The translations under genes and the position numbers were made by a program. Positions 50,137 through 59,604 of a stretch of DNA of 64,000 nucleotides are shown piece by piece. The stretch comes from CAYLPJ01 sp964385465 (GTDB lineage: Bacteria > Planctomycetota > Phycisphaerae > SM23-33). The notes under the pieces were generated by a model. The model saw only the letters and a program-made list of their open reading frames with translations, did no database searches and was not told the DNA's origin. The stretch is taken from assembly GCA_964385465.1 (NCBI GenBank), contig CAYLPJ010000009.1, positions 66,708 to 130,707 of the forward strand, written 5' to 3'. The first letter of the stretch is position 1; the number at the start of each line of letters is the position of its first letter.

Positions 50137-52521
50137 CTACTTCAACCCCGGATCGATTGCGTCCAGGGGCGTCTTCTTCTTGTCCTTCCAGCCGCTCGAC
50201 GGCGTTTGGGGCACCAGTTCTTGCGGCGGGATGCGGTAGACTGTTTGAAGGTTCTTCCAGTTGTTCTCGACCGTGACGACGACCTCGCCGTTGTCGCGCG
50301 CAAACGCGTTGATCGCCCAGGCGATGTCGAGCCAGCTCGTTTCACCCCACAGTTTCGGGCCTGGGAACATCGCGCCGAGATAGTCGCCCGTTCGCGTGTT
50401 GTACACGAGGATCGACGCCTTCTGGGTGACAGCCCGCCCCAGACCGGCGAACGCCAGGTCCCCCACCATGGCCACCGACTGAATATGGTGGTACTTCCGG
50501 TCCGGATTGATGGGCAGATCGATCGCGCTGACCAACTCGCGGCGATTCGGATCGGTGAAGTGGTCGTAGCGCACCAAGGCCGCCCCGACGGCACCGCGCG
50601 GGCCGTCGTAGTCCAGCGGGTAGCCGGCGATGAACATGCGGTCCCGCTTGGCGTCGTAGTGGAATCGCTGCACGACCGGCGCGCCCTGGTGGCGGGTCCT
50701 TCCCGCAAACGGCGCCGGAAGAGGGAAGTGCTCCGCATTGCGAATGGGAAAATCGTAGAGCGGGTTGTCGTGCTTATCGAAGCCTTGCAGAGGATATCGC
50801 AGGAAGCCGGGGGAGTCGTCCCGTTGCCTCTTGTAACCGCCGCGGAACTCCCACAAGCTGCCGGCACTGTCGACGAACCAGGAGGTTTCGTTTTGCGAAT
50901 GCTCTTCTACGACGAATTCGTCAGCCTGAAAATAGCCGTCGCCGTTGAGGTCGCGCCACATCACCCGGCGCGAGTTGGGATGACCGGGGCGCTGGGGGTC
51001 CATCGGGCGATGGGGCGGGTAGTCCTCCGCTCTGCCCATCGCGCTGAGGAAGACCGAGGGGACGAATACCTCGCTGTTCGCTTCCCGGCGAAGGATCAAC
51101 GTCCCCCAGCGTTTCGCGTCACTGACCAGATACAACTTACGGTTGGGGAAGCGGACGGCATCGGTCCGGTGCCAGCGATAGTCGTGCGGAAAGCGGAACG
51201 GGTCGCTGGTGATGGCCACCCAATGGTCGAGTCTCTTGTCCCGGCTGTAATCGAGCACAAAGCGGTTGAACCCGCCGTGACCACCGAAGACAACCGTGCC
51301 GTCATAGGCGGGGTCGAACGCCGTTCGATTCATGAACTGGGCCGTGTAGCGCTGCCACAACATCGTCTTGCCGTCGGGCGAGAACCGGCGGAGGAAGCTG
51401 CCGGCGCGGCTGCGCGTCGAGACGGTGACGTGGCCCTCGTCATCGACGCCTACGCCCGAGAGCACATCGAACCGGTGCGTGCCCATGCGTCCCGGCACAG
51501 GCCCGGCGTACACGCCGCCCGGTTCGCCCAACCTCCCGACTCGCCGCGGCGCGTCGCCCGAGACGTCGAAGATATGCACGTTCAGCCGGCTGGGGTCCGC
51601 GTCGGTGACGTACAGGTAAGCGTTCGGGCCGCCGACGGCCAGGTCGCTGGGCACGAGCACGTCGCGCACCTCGCGCCCGGTCGGCTTGCCATCGAGCCCA
51701 AACTGCACGATATGGTACGTGCCCAACTCCTGGGCGTTCTCCGTGAAGCCTTCCGAGCGCTCAGGCCGCACGATGGCCCACAGCCGCTTCTTCGCGTCCA
51801 GTGCGACAGGACCGGGATACTTCAGAGGGAACGTATGCCGCGGACGCATCGTTTCGGCGTCGATCACGTGAATGCGGTGCAGAACGTCCTCGGCGACAAC
51901 GAGGGTCTCTGCGTTGCTGGCGATGCCGCGCAACTGCTGGGCGGGTCGCCGCCCGTCGTCCTTGCCGTGGGCGACACACGCCGCGACGTCTTGGACCAGT
52001 ACAAGCCGATTGCCGTTGGGGCCCGAGCCGCCCTCGAATGGGGCCGGCGCGGCCCACCGCTCCTTATAGGGGATGCCCCCGTGCGCCCGCCGGCGACCGA
52101 CGAATCGGTCGACGTGGAACCGTTCGACGCCCAGGCTCTGCCGGCCATCGGCCTTGGCGCGGAACGGGGCGTACACGTACCGCGAATCGCCGCCCACCAC
52201 GCGGCATTGCGTGGTGTTGTATCCGCCGAGCAGTTCCCCGTCGGGAGAATACAGCGATTGCTCGCGGTGGGCCTCGTCCCAGGGACTGGCCGTCAGGATG
52301 CGCCCGTCGGACAAGACGCTCAGATAGCTGATGTGGCTCTGCACCCACTCGGGCCCGCCCGGCCAGGACGCGCCGTACCACGTCGTCGAGTACTTCAAGC
52401 CTTCGCTGGTTTCCTGATCGGGCACGGCCGGCTCGTCGGCCCGAAGGATGCTCGGCAACCCGACAGCCGCGAACAGAGCAAGCAGGATGCATCGATTCAT
52501 TCGCACAGAAGACGTTTTCAT
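50137..52521 (-). CDS. Large secreted beta-propeller protein with EF-hand loop (lower-GC gene)
   Basis: 794 aa from the ATG at 52521 (GGAAG upstream). Signal peptide near residues 1-30 ending ALFAAVGLPSILRADE. Propeller-like repeats (YLSVLSDGRILTASPWDEAH, VALDAKKRLWAIVRPER, LAVGGPNAYLYVTDADPSRL, GVGVDDEGHVTVSTRSRAG) and an EF-hand loop near residue 525 (DLNGDGYFQADE). GC is visibly lower than in the rest of the window (sampled lines near 58%), which hints at transfer. The partial gene at the left edge (2-1915) has a similar composition. Confidence 0.75.
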   Translation of the reverse strand: MKTSSVRMNRCILLALFAAVGLPSILRADEPAVPDQETSEGLKYSTTWYGASWPGGPEWVQSHISYLSVLSDGRILTASPWDEAHREQSLYSPDGELLGGYNTTQCRVVGGDSRYVYAPFRAKADGRQSLGVERFHVDRFVGRRRAHGGIPYKERWAAPAPFEGGSGPNGNRLVLVQDVAACVAHGKDDGRRPAQQLRGIASNAETLVVAEDVLHRIHVIDAETMRPRHTFPLKYPGPVALDAKKRLWAIVRPERSEGFTENAQELGTYHIVQFGLDGKPTGREVRDVLVPSDLAVGGPNAYLYVTDADPSRLNVHIFDVSGDAPRRVGRLGEPGGVYAGPVPGRMGTHRFDVLSGVGVDDEGHVTVSTRSRAGSFLRRFSPDGKTMLWQRYTAQFMNRTAFDPAYDGTVVFGGHGGFNRFVLDYSRDKRLDHWVAITSDPFRFPHDYRWHRTDAVRFPNRKLYLVSDAKRWGTLILRREANSEVFVPSVFLSAMGRAEDYPPHRPMDPQRPGHPNSRRVMWRDLNGDGYFQADEFVVEEHSQNETSWFVDSAGSLWEFRGGYKRQRDDSPGFLRYPLQGFDKHDNPLYDFPIRNAEHFPLPAPFAGRTRHQGAPVVQRFHYDAKRDRMFIAGYPLDYDGPRGAVGAALVRYDHFTDPNRRELVSAIDLPINPDRKYHHIQSVAMVGDLAFAGLGRAVTQKASILVYNTRTGDYLGAMFPGPKLWGETSWLDIAWAINAFARDNGEVVVTVENNWKNLQTVYRIPPQELVPQTPSSGWKDKKKTPLDAIDPGLK

Positions 52522-52819
52522 GGCTTCGCTTCCCGCGATCATTCGTCACCGCTGGCGTTCTCGAAGTATCCCGACTGTAATGCCATACCGCCTCCTCTTC
52601 ACGGATAATCCCAAGCCGGAATCACTCGTAAGTCCAGCAATCACGCCGCGCCCATCGAGCCCGCTGTCGAATCCAGCGCTGCCGCACTATGAAGTAAAGG
52701 GCAACGCTCCGGGTGCCCCAGATAAACGGCTGTATCGTGCGGACTAATGGCAGCAAGAGCACGGGCCGAATGCGGGGGGCTGGAGGTTTCGAGTACGTGT
52801 GTGCCGGTTCGTGCGGCGG

Positions 52820-53719
52820 TCAGGCGGTATCGAGGTCCGACCCGCCGCGGGTCCCGTCGCGTCCGACGGCCACGCCGCGGGCGAGTGCGGCGAGCTCGGT
52901 CAGGCGCGAGCCCATGGTCACGTGGGTCCCGGCGGCGGCGTCCAGTCCGGAGGCGCGGCGCCCGCCGACGATGAGGTGCCCGCCCCGGGCGGCGACGGCG
53001 GCGGCCAGGTCCGCCACGCCGGCGCCGGCGGCGCCGGCGCCCTCGTCGGTGGAGATCGACAGCCAGACCAGGGAGGCGTCGTGTTCGTCGGCCGCGGCGG
53101 CCAGGACGGGCAGCGGCGTCTCGGGGCCGAAGTTGACCGCCCGCAGGCCGGCCTCCTGGCAGACCCCGGCGGCCAGGAGGGTCGGCAGGAGGTAGGGGTC
53201 CCCGCTCGGGGCGGCCCCGACGGCGACGGGGGCGTCCTCGGGCGGCTTGGGCAGGGCCAGTCGCAGTTGGATGACCGCCTGGACGCACAGATCGGTCGCC
53301 CGGTGCTCGCAGAGGATGCCCTCGGGCCCCCGCTTCCAGAGCTCCCCGAGCCGCCGCATGGCCTCGACGACGGGCCCGTCGGCGATCCACGCCACGGATC
53401 GGCCCTCGAGGAACCAACCCTCCACCAGTCCCAGCGACTGCTCCCGCCGGCCGTCGTGGAGCGCCTGGAAGAGCGCGTCGGCGGGCTCCTGGTCGATCTG
53501 GTCGGTTCGCACGGGCGCGTAGAAGCCCAGGGCGGCCGGATCGAGGACGGGCAGCTTCCGCTCTCGGATGAAGCGGACGGCCTCGCTGCGGGGGATTCGA
53601 CGGTGTCCGCCGACGGTCCTGGTCACGTGGAGCAGCCCGTCGTCGGCCCAGCGTTTGAGCGAGGACTCGCTGACGCCGATGACCTCCGCGAGCTGCCTGG
53701 GTGAGAAGATGTTCTTCAT
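52820..53719 (-). CDS. MerR-type regulator with CarH-like B12-binding fold, altered ligand motif
   Basis: 299 aa from the ATG at 53719 (GGAGGAAG site). N-terminal HTH about residues 4-55 (FSPRQLAEVIGVSESSLKRW, VGGHRRIPRSEAVRFI). Then the helical cap with the CarH signature W-x9-EH (Trp128, Glu138-His139) and a Rossmann-like B12-binding part (LWLSIS-type strand, HLIVGGRRASGL). Where CarH/LitR have ExHxxG, this protein has GDPYLLP (Asp174, Tyr176, Pro179), so the axial His is missing. It is divergent from a DUF378/fasciclin operon. A light- or B12-linked role is suggested by family, but binding is uncertain. Confidence 0.8.
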   Translation of the reverse strand: MKNIFSPRQLAEVIGVSESSLKRWADDGLLHVTRTVGGHRRIPRSEAVRFIRERKLPVLDPAALGFYAPVRTDQIDQEPADALFQALHDGRREQSLGLVEGWFLEGRSVAWIADGPVVEAMRRLGELWKRGPEGILCEHRATDLCVQAVIQLRLALPKPPEDAPVAVGAAPSGDPYLLPTLLAAGVCQEAGLRAVNFGPETPLPVLAAAADEHDASLVWLSISTDEGAGAAGAGVADLAAAVAARGGHLIVGGRRASGLDAAAGTHVTMGSRLTELAALARGVAVGRDGTRGGSDLDTA

Positions 53720-53759
53720 GGCGCTTCCTCCGCCGGTTCTCAGCTCCCGATTCCAGAAC

Positions 53760-53787
53760 ATTATAGCCGATTTGAACGTTTTTTCAA
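53760..53787 (-). promoter_or_regulatory. Promoter of the regulator with operator-like motif in spacer
   Basis: TTGAAA, 16-bp spacer, TATAAT on the minus strand. The spacer contains gatttgaacg (53769-53778), the same motif as at the divergent promoter, so autoregulation is plausible. Confidence 0.65.
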
Positions 53788-53863
53788 GCGACCTATCCCC
53801 TGTCACGGGCGCTCTTTCCGTGGAATGCCCCGGCTTCACGCGAAATCTCCCCCTGCCCGCCGC

Positions 53864-53893
53864 TTGATTCTCCCGCTTGCGGGTGCCTATGTT
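53864..53893 (+). promoter_or_regulatory. Promoter of the DUF378-fasciclin operon
   Basis: TTGATT, 18-bp spacer, TATGTT. Direct repeat gaacgatt at 53899-53906 and 53908-53915 (with gatttgaacg inside) lies just after the -10, around the start of transcription. Confidence 0.5.
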
Positions 53894-53898
53894 TGTGT

Positions 53899-53915
53899 GA
53901 ACGATTTGAACGATT
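53899..53915. promoter_or_regulatory. Operator candidate: gaacgattTgaacgatt direct repeat
   Basis: Two gaacgatt units nine bases apart, containing gatttgaacg, which recurs at 53769-53778 between the -35 and -10 of the divergent regulator gene. Tandem direct repeats are also how known CarH proteins recognise DNA. Confidence 0.5.
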
Positions 53916-53963
53916 CATTCGGCAAGACCAACCACAGCAGATGCACAGAGAAGGAGACAAGTC

Positions 53964-54197
53964 ATGAAGGGCATTCACACCATCGCAGCCGTTCTGGTGA
54001 TCGTCGGCGGACTCAACTGGGGGCTCGTCGCCCTCGCGGAGTTCGACCTGGTGGCCGCCATCGTGGGTCTGGGCTTCGGCGAGACCAACATCCTCAGCCG
54101 AATCGTCTACGCCCTCGTGGGCCTCTCGGCCGTCTTCGAGGCCGCCCACCTGATCGCCGCATCACGCCGCCACGAGCCCCACACGGCCGCGGCGTGA
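53964..54197 (+). CDS. DUF378 (YuzA-like) membrane protein
   Basis: 77 aa with an AGGAGA site. Two membrane spans (residues about 5-27 and 43-66) and the typical DUF378 pattern GGLNWGLVALAEFDLVA. Small inner-membrane protein of unknown role, first gene of an operon with a fasciclin-domain protein. Confidence 0.85.
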   Translation: MKGIHTIAAVLVIVGGLNWGLVALAEFDLVAAIVGLGFGETNILSRIVYALVGLSAVFEAAHLIAASRRHEPHTAAA

Positions 54198-54253
54198 AGG
54201 CCAGGAGCACGAACCGATCTTCCGAGAACCTTCAAGGCGAGAGGAATCGAACC

Positions 54254-55108
54254 ATGCAACACAAGACATCCAAAACACTTACGATCGCTGCCGCCGTGGC
54301 GCTTCTCGCCGCGGTGACCTACGCCGCCGCACCCGCCCTGGCCGGATGCGGGCCTGATGGGGCCTGTAGCTCCGCCAAGGGCGACCACCACGCCACCGCC
54401 GGGCCCGAGGGCAAGGCCGGTCCCACCGCCGCCTCGGACATCGTGGACACCGCCGTCGCGGCCGGGAAGTTCAACACCCTCGCCGCCGCCCTGAAGGCGG
54501 CCGGCCTGGTCGAGACGCTCAAGGGCGAGGGCCCGTTCACGGTTTTCGCCCCGACGGACGCGGCCTTCGCGAAGCTGCCCGAGGGCACGGTCGCGACGCT
54601 GCTGAAGCCGGAGAATCGCAAGAAGCTCACGTCGATCCTGACGTATCACGTCGTGCCCGGGCGGATCATGCTGGGCGCGCGGGCACTGAAGACCGTCGAG
54701 GGCCGGGCGGTCAACGTCGCCCCCGCGGCCGGTCAGACGGTCAACGGCGCGAAGGTAGTCGCCGCGAACGTGACGGCCTCCAACGGCGTGATCCACGTGA
54801 TCGACAGTGTGCTGCTGCCCCCCGAGCCGAAGGCGGCCCGCGCCTCGACCGCCCGGGCGGCCGAGGGCCTGATCGAGCTGGCCATCGCCCGCGGCGTGCC
54901 GCTGTTCAACAACGGCAAGCCGGAGGCGTGCGCGGCGGTGTACGAAGTCGCCGCCCGGGGCCTGCTGACGATGCAGCCTTCGCCGCTGGCCGACCCGCAC
55001 CGCGAGATGCTCACGTCGGCATTGAAGAAGGTCTCGTCCTCGCACGACGCCCGGGCGAACGCCTGGACGCTGCGCAGGGCGCTGGATCACGTGTACTCTC
55101 GCCTGTAG
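54254..55108 (+). CDS. Secreted fasciclin (FAS1) domain protein
   Basis: 284 aa from the ATG at 54254. Signal peptide ends near ALA-GCGPDG. FAS1 domain about residues 65-200 with H1 FTVFAPTDAAFAKLP and H2 NGVIHVIDSVLLP, then a C-terminal helical region (AAEGLIELAIARGVPLFNNG) ending at a basic tail. FAS1 domains act in adhesion or ligand binding. It is co-transcribed with DUF378 under the MerR/B12-type regulator. Confidence 0.88.
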   Translation: MQHKTSKTLTIAAAVALLAAVTYAAAPALAGCGPDGACSSAKGDHHATAGPEGKAGPTAASDIVDTAVAAGKFNTLAAALKAAGLVETLKGEGPFTVFAPTDAAFAKLPEGTVATLLKPENRKKLTSILTYHVVPGRIMLGARALKTVEGRAVNVAPAAGQTVNGAKVVAANVTASNGVIHVIDSVLLPPEPKAARASTARAAEGLIELAIARGVPLFNNGKPEACAAVYEVAARGLLTMQPSPLADPHREMLTSALKKVSSSHDARANAWTLRRALDHVYSRL

Positions 55109-55216
55109 AGCCCGTTCGTGCGCCAGCAACGGGCTTGACCGAGGGCCCTTCGGGAGCCGCCCCACCACCGGGCCGGCCCCGGAGGGCCCCGGTGTTTGCG
55201 CCGGGCCCGGAGGGGG

Positions 55217-57559
55217 TCACCCCTGCGTCCCGTGGGCGGTTCGCTCGACGACCTCCCGCTGGAGGCGGGCGTCGAGGTTGCCGAAGTACTCCGAGTAGCC
55301 CCCCACCCGGACGATCAGGTTGCGGTGGCGCTCGGGATGGGCCAGGGCGTCGGCCAGCGTCGCCCGATCCACGAAGTTCACCTGGACCTGGCAGCCCCCC
55401 CGGGCGATGTACGTCCGCAGCAGGCCCTCCAGCACGCCGGCGCCCTCGGCGCCCCCGACGTGCGAAGCGCTGACGGTCAGGTTGAACGCGCACGCGGCCG
55501 TGATGTTCGCGTGGTCGATCGCCGCGACGGAGTGGATCAGCGCCGTCGGCCCGTGGCGGTCGCAGCCGCCGGTCGGGCCGACGCCGTTGCTGATCGGCTC
55601 GCCGCGGCGGCGCGCGTTGGGGGTCGCCCCCAGCGTCGCGCCCATGTCGATGTGCTGGGTGTAGCTGAACATGATCGTGCCGAAGAAGCCCGGCGGCTCG
55701 GCGTTGCGGGCCTCGGCGGCCTCGCGGTAGACGTCCATGATCCGCCGGGCGATCCCGTCGGCCTCCGGGTCGTCGTTGCCGTAGTACGTCACGCGGTTGG
55801 CGGCCATCTGGCGGAGGGCCTCGTGCCCGCGGTAGTCGTCGGCCAGCACGTCCCGCAGCTCGGCCAGCGAGCAGAGCTGCCAGTCGTAGACGAGTTTCTT
55901 GACGGCGACGAGGCTGTCGGCCCCGGTGGCCAGGCCGCGCCCGGACAGCGCCCGCAGCGCGGGCCAGCGCGCGCCGCCCTGGTACATATCCCGGCCGGTG
56001 TCCAGGCAGTCGTCGATCAGTGCCGACCCGTAGGGGTCGTAGTCCAGCCCGCGGCGGCGTTCCTCGATGCCCTCCATGCGGTCCTGGAGCTCGCGGACGC
56101 GGGCGCGGACGCGGGCGCAGTAGGCGTCGAAGAGCTGCTCGAACGTCTCGAACCGCTGGAGGTCCTCCTCGTCGAAGAGCTCCTCGACCAGCCGGCCCAT
56201 CTCGACGGCCCCCACGCCGACCCACCGGGCCATGCAGCCCTGGGTCATGATCTCCACGCAGCCCATGTTGTAGTAGTCCCGCGCGGCCTCGGGGGTGTAG
56301 CCCAGGCGGATGCGGTTGGGCACCCAGGTGTCGTCGTTGAGCAGCATGGGGTGGCCCTGTCCGCACTGGATGGTCCGCACGGCCTCGTCCCAGAGCCAGT
56401 CGGGCGTGTCCTTCCCGACGCGGAGGGCGACGTTGGGGTACGGCTGGCGGGCGGCGCGGGTGACCTCCAGGCACAGGCGGGTCAGGTCGCTGGAGCCCTC
56501 GACGCCCTCGGGCGTCAGCCCGCCGAGGCAGACGCTCTGGACCACCCGCGAGTGCGGCTCGTTGGCCTTGAGCCACAGACAGCCCAGCAGCTCGCCCGCC
56601 CGGTCCCGGCTCAGCGTGCCCGCGGCCAGGTCCCGCTCGTACAGTTCGCCGAGGGCCTGGTCCAGCCTCGCGAACGACACCGCCGAGCCGCCCTGGAGGT
56701 TGGCGATGACGTTGAGCATCCAGACGAGCTGGACGCCCTGGCGGAAGGACCCCGGCGGCCCGGCGGCCAGGCCGCGGCAGAGGCGGGCCATCTCGGTCAG
56801 CTCGGCCGCCCGCTCGGCCGTCACGCTGGCGTGCTCGCGGTGGGCCAGGGCGGCGCCGGCGTAGCGCTCGGTAAACGCCAGCACGGCGTCCATCGCGATC
56901 ACGACGGACTCGTAGAACAGCCGCGCCTCCTCGTCGGGCGGATCGGCGAGCCCCTCGGCGGCGCGGTCGCGAAGGGCGGGCAGGCCCACGCGGATCGCCT
57001 TGGCGAAGTTCAGGTCGAGGTGATTGAGGGCCTTCCAGGGCAGGTCCTCGACGATGCGGCGGTCCTCGCCGTAGTCGAACTGGAAGTGCTCCAGCAGGAC
57101 GGCGTGCACCTCGCGGGCGGACAGCTCGCCGGAGCCGGCGTGGCGGTCGAGCATCTCGGCCTTGAGCCGCTCGAGCTGGTCGTTGGGGATGTTCGCGTCG
57201 TAGTAGTCGCGGAAGAACATGTTGCGGCAGTACGGCACGCGGGAGCGGCCTTCGCGCCGGTCGGCCAGGAAGCGGTCGATCACCTCGATCGCCTCGCGGC
57301 GGCGCTGCGGGAAGTCGGGCAGCCCCTCGGCCAGCGGCCAGGAGCCCTGGATCGACCCCAGCAGCAGCTCGTGCGGGTAGACCGGCGTGTCCACCCGGGC
57401 CAGAAGATCGGCGAAGGCCTTCGCCCGGCGGATGGGCAGCGGCTCGCCTTCGGTCCGCCTGAGCGACTCGGCCACGATGGAAAAGAACACCGTCCGCCGT
57501 ATGCCGGCGCCGTTGAGGTCGTCGATCACCTCGCGGACCTTCTCGATGCGCTCGATCAT
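55217..57559 (-). CDS. Glycyl radical enzyme (PFL-like; dehydratase/lyase type)
   Basis: 780 aa from the ATG at 57559 (GAGG nine bases upstream), preferred to a GTG two codons earlier. The catalytic cysteine lies in NMGCVEIM (Cys434, with Glu436, the CxE pattern of diol-dehydratase/lyase subfamilies rather than the CC of pyruvate formate-lyase). The glycyl radical site is RVGGYSEYF (Gly754). It forms an oxygen-sensitive radical, so anaerobic conditions are implied. No radical-SAM activase gene lies in the window. The substrate (diol, choline-like, or another) is not assigned. Confidence 0.9.
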   Translation of the reverse strand: MIERIEKVREVIDDLNGAGIRRTVFFSIVAESLRRTEGEPLPIRRAKAFADLLARVDTPVYPHELLLGSIQGSWPLAEGLPDFPQRRREAIEVIDRFLADRREGRSRVPYCRNMFFRDYYDANIPNDQLERLKAEMLDRHAGSGELSAREVHAVLLEHFQFDYGEDRRIVEDLPWKALNHLDLNFAKAIRVGLPALRDRAAEGLADPPDEEARLFYESVVIAMDAVLAFTERYAGAALAHREHASVTAERAAELTEMARLCRGLAAGPPGSFRQGVQLVWMLNVIANLQGGSAVSFARLDQALGELYERDLAAGTLSRDRAGELLGCLWLKANEPHSRVVQSVCLGGLTPEGVEGSSDLTRLCLEVTRAARQPYPNVALRVGKDTPDWLWDEAVRTIQCGQGHPMLLNDDTWVPNRIRLGYTPEAARDYYNMGCVEIMTQGCMARWVGVGAVEMGRLVEELFDEEDLQRFETFEQLFDAYCARVRARVRELQDRMEGIEERRRGLDYDPYGSALIDDCLDTGRDMYQGGARWPALRALSGRGLATGADSLVAVKKLVYDWQLCSLAELRDVLADDYRGHEALRQMAANRVTYYGNDDPEADGIARRIMDVYREAAEARNAEPPGFFGTIMFSYTQHIDMGATLGATPNARRRGEPISNGVGPTGGCDRHGPTALIHSVAAIDHANITAACAFNLTVSASHVGGAEGAGVLEGLLRTYIARGGCQVQVNFVDRATLADALAHPERHRNLIVRVGGYSEYFGNLDARLQREVVERTAHGTQG

Positions 57560-57727
57560 GCTCACCGTCCTCGCCCGCCCCCCTCGCGGAGCGGGCTTGT
57601 CGCGACATGTCGATTATATCGTCCACAAACCGGGCGCGAAGTGAGGGGCGACAGCGACTTCCCAGCGACGGGATGTGCGCCGTATGCTGCCGGGCGCGTT
57701 CGCCAGTGCGGTTCCAGGGAGCAAGCG

Positions 57728-59569
57728 ATGACAACGTGGATATCCGTCGCGGGCGCGGTGGCCCTTGCCGCATCGGCCGCCGGGCGAGGACAGGGCGTGG
57801 ACCCCAACTACGCGGCCGTGCTGGCTGCCGAGGCCGAGCACCTCGGCGACGACGCGGCGCTGCTGATCCGCGGGGAGGACCTCGGGGCCATGCACTGCTC
57901 CGGCGACGCGCGCCGCCGCATCGTGCCCGTCGACGCCCGGCCGTTCGCGCGGGCCGTCCGCGTCGAGGTCGCCGAGGCCACCAAGCCGGCGTGGAAGATC
58001 TGCCTGACCTCGCCCTGGTCCGCCGGGGCGATCCGCAAGGGCGACGTGCTGTTCGGCACGTACCGGCTGCGGGGCGAGGCGGGCAACGAGGCCGGCGTCG
58101 GGCACGTGCAGGCGTACCTCCAGAAGCCCCGCGACGGCTGGGTCGGCCTTGTCGGCGCGAGCGTCCGCCCGGGGCCGACCTGGCGCCAGCGGTACTTCCA
58201 CACGGTCGCCGAGCGCGACTTCCCCAAGGGCTCGGTGAACCTGGTGTTCCATCTCGGCGGCGTCGCGCAGACCGTCGAGGTCGGCGGGCTGGCCGTCTGG
58301 AACCTCGGCCCCCGCGCCCGCCCCGAGACGCTGCCCATCACCCGCGTGACCTACCGCGGTCGCCAGCCGGACGCCGCCTGGCGTGCAGCGGCGGCCGCGA
58401 GCATCGACAAGCACCGCAAGGCCGACCTCACCGTCGGCGTGATCGGCCCGGACGGCCGGGGCGTCCCCGGCGCGACGGTCCGGGCGAGGCTCACCCGCCA
58501 CGCCTTCGGGTTCGGGACATTCGTGGAGATCCACACGCCGATCGTCGAGGATGGCCCCGACGCCAAGCGGTTCCGCGACGTGCTCACCGCCCACTTCAAC
58601 CGCACCACCTGCGCGGTCTACCCCGCCGACGGCTGGGGCTGGCCGAACCCCGCCGTCCGACGAAAGAACCTGCAGACCATCCGCTGGGCGAAAAGCCACG
58701 GCTTCCAGGTCCGCGCGCACACGGTGCTCTGGCCCGGCCGGGGGCGCAGCCCCGGGGCATGGGCGAAGCTCTCCGGCGACGCCCTCCAGCGGCGGATCCT
58801 CGCCCACGTCGAGGAGGTCATGGGGCACATGGAGCGGCTGGGCGTCGACGAGGTGGACCTGGTCAACGAGGCCCGGGGCAACACCGACCACGAGAAGGCC
58901 CTCGGCCGCGACGCGATGGCGGCCTGGTTCAAGACGGCCAAGCGGGTCGCCCCGTCGGTGCGGATCGGCATCAACGAGTACGGGCTGCTCAGCGCCGGCG
59001 GGGTCATGCGGGGCAACCACGAGCATTACGAGTCGCTGATCCGGGAGCTGCGCCGCCGCGGGGCGCCGATCGAGGTCATCGGGATGCAGGCCCACATCTC
59101 CCGGGAGGTCACCGAGCTGGACCGCGTCCGGGCCGTGCTGGACCGCTTCGCGAAGCTCGGCCTGGCGATCCACGTCACCGAGCTGACCGTCGACACCCGC
59201 GACGAGCGCCTCCAGGCCGACTACCTCCGCGACCTGCTGACCGTACTGTTCGCCCATCCCGCCGTCGAGGCCGTCACGGTCTGGGGGTTCTGGCAGGGGA
59301 AGATCTGGCTGGCGGACTCGGCCCTGTGGCGGAAGGACTGGACGATCAAGCCCGCGGGGCGGGCGTGGGTGGACCTGGTCTCCAAGCGCTGGGCCACCGA
59401 CGCGACGGCCGACGCCGACGCCGCCGGACGCGCCGTCGTGCGGGGCTTCCTCGGGGACTACACGGTCACCGTCCGGGCACCGGGGCATGCGCCCAGGCAG
59501 GTGCCGGCGTCCCTGGTCCGGGGCGGCGCGGAGGTCACTGTCCGCCTCGGCCCGGCGGCGATAGAATGA
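57728..59569 (+). CDS. GH10 endo-beta-1,4-xylanase-like protein
   Basis: 613 aa from the ATG at 57728. Signal peptide near residues 1-22. N-terminal beta domain (about 30-220), then a GH10 catalytic domain with acid/base LVNEARG (Glu381) and nucleophile HVTELTVD (Glu485), plus GMQAHIS and VTVWGFWQGK before the C-terminal beta domain. Probably cleaves xylan or a related beta-glycan outside the cytoplasm. Confidence 0.88.
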   Translation: MTTWISVAGAVALAASAAGRGQGVDPNYAAVLAAEAEHLGDDAALLIRGEDLGAMHCSGDARRRIVPVDARPFARAVRVEVAEATKPAWKICLTSPWSAGAIRKGDVLFGTYRLRGEAGNEAGVGHVQAYLQKPRDGWVGLVGASVRPGPTWRQRYFHTVAERDFPKGSVNLVFHLGGVAQTVEVGGLAVWNLGPRARPETLPITRVTYRGRQPDAAWRAAAAASIDKHRKADLTVGVIGPDGRGVPGATVRARLTRHAFGFGTFVEIHTPIVEDGPDAKRFRDVLTAHFNRTTCAVYPADGWGWPNPAVRRKNLQTIRWAKSHGFQVRAHTVLWPGRGRSPGAWAKLSGDALQRRILAHVEEVMGHMERLGVDEVDLVNEARGNTDHEKALGRDAMAAWFKTAKRVAPSVRIGINEYGLLSAGGVMRGNHEHYESLIRELRRRGAPIEVIGMQAHISREVTELDRVRAVLDRFAKLGLAIHVTELTVDTRDERLQADYLRDLLTVLFAHPAVEAVTVWGFWQGKIWLADSALWRKDWTIKPAGRAWVDLVSKRWATDATADADAAGRAVVRGFLGDYTVTVRAPGHAPRQVPASLVRGGAEVTVRLGPAAIE

Positions 59570-59604
59570 GTCGCCCGAACGACCCTCTGGAAGGAGAGCC
59601 AGCC

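Noticed and set aside
55196..59569. 1457-aa ORF reading from opposite the GRE gene into the xylanase
   Set aside because: The first half is antisense to the glycyl radical enzyme; only the part from 57728 is a real protein.
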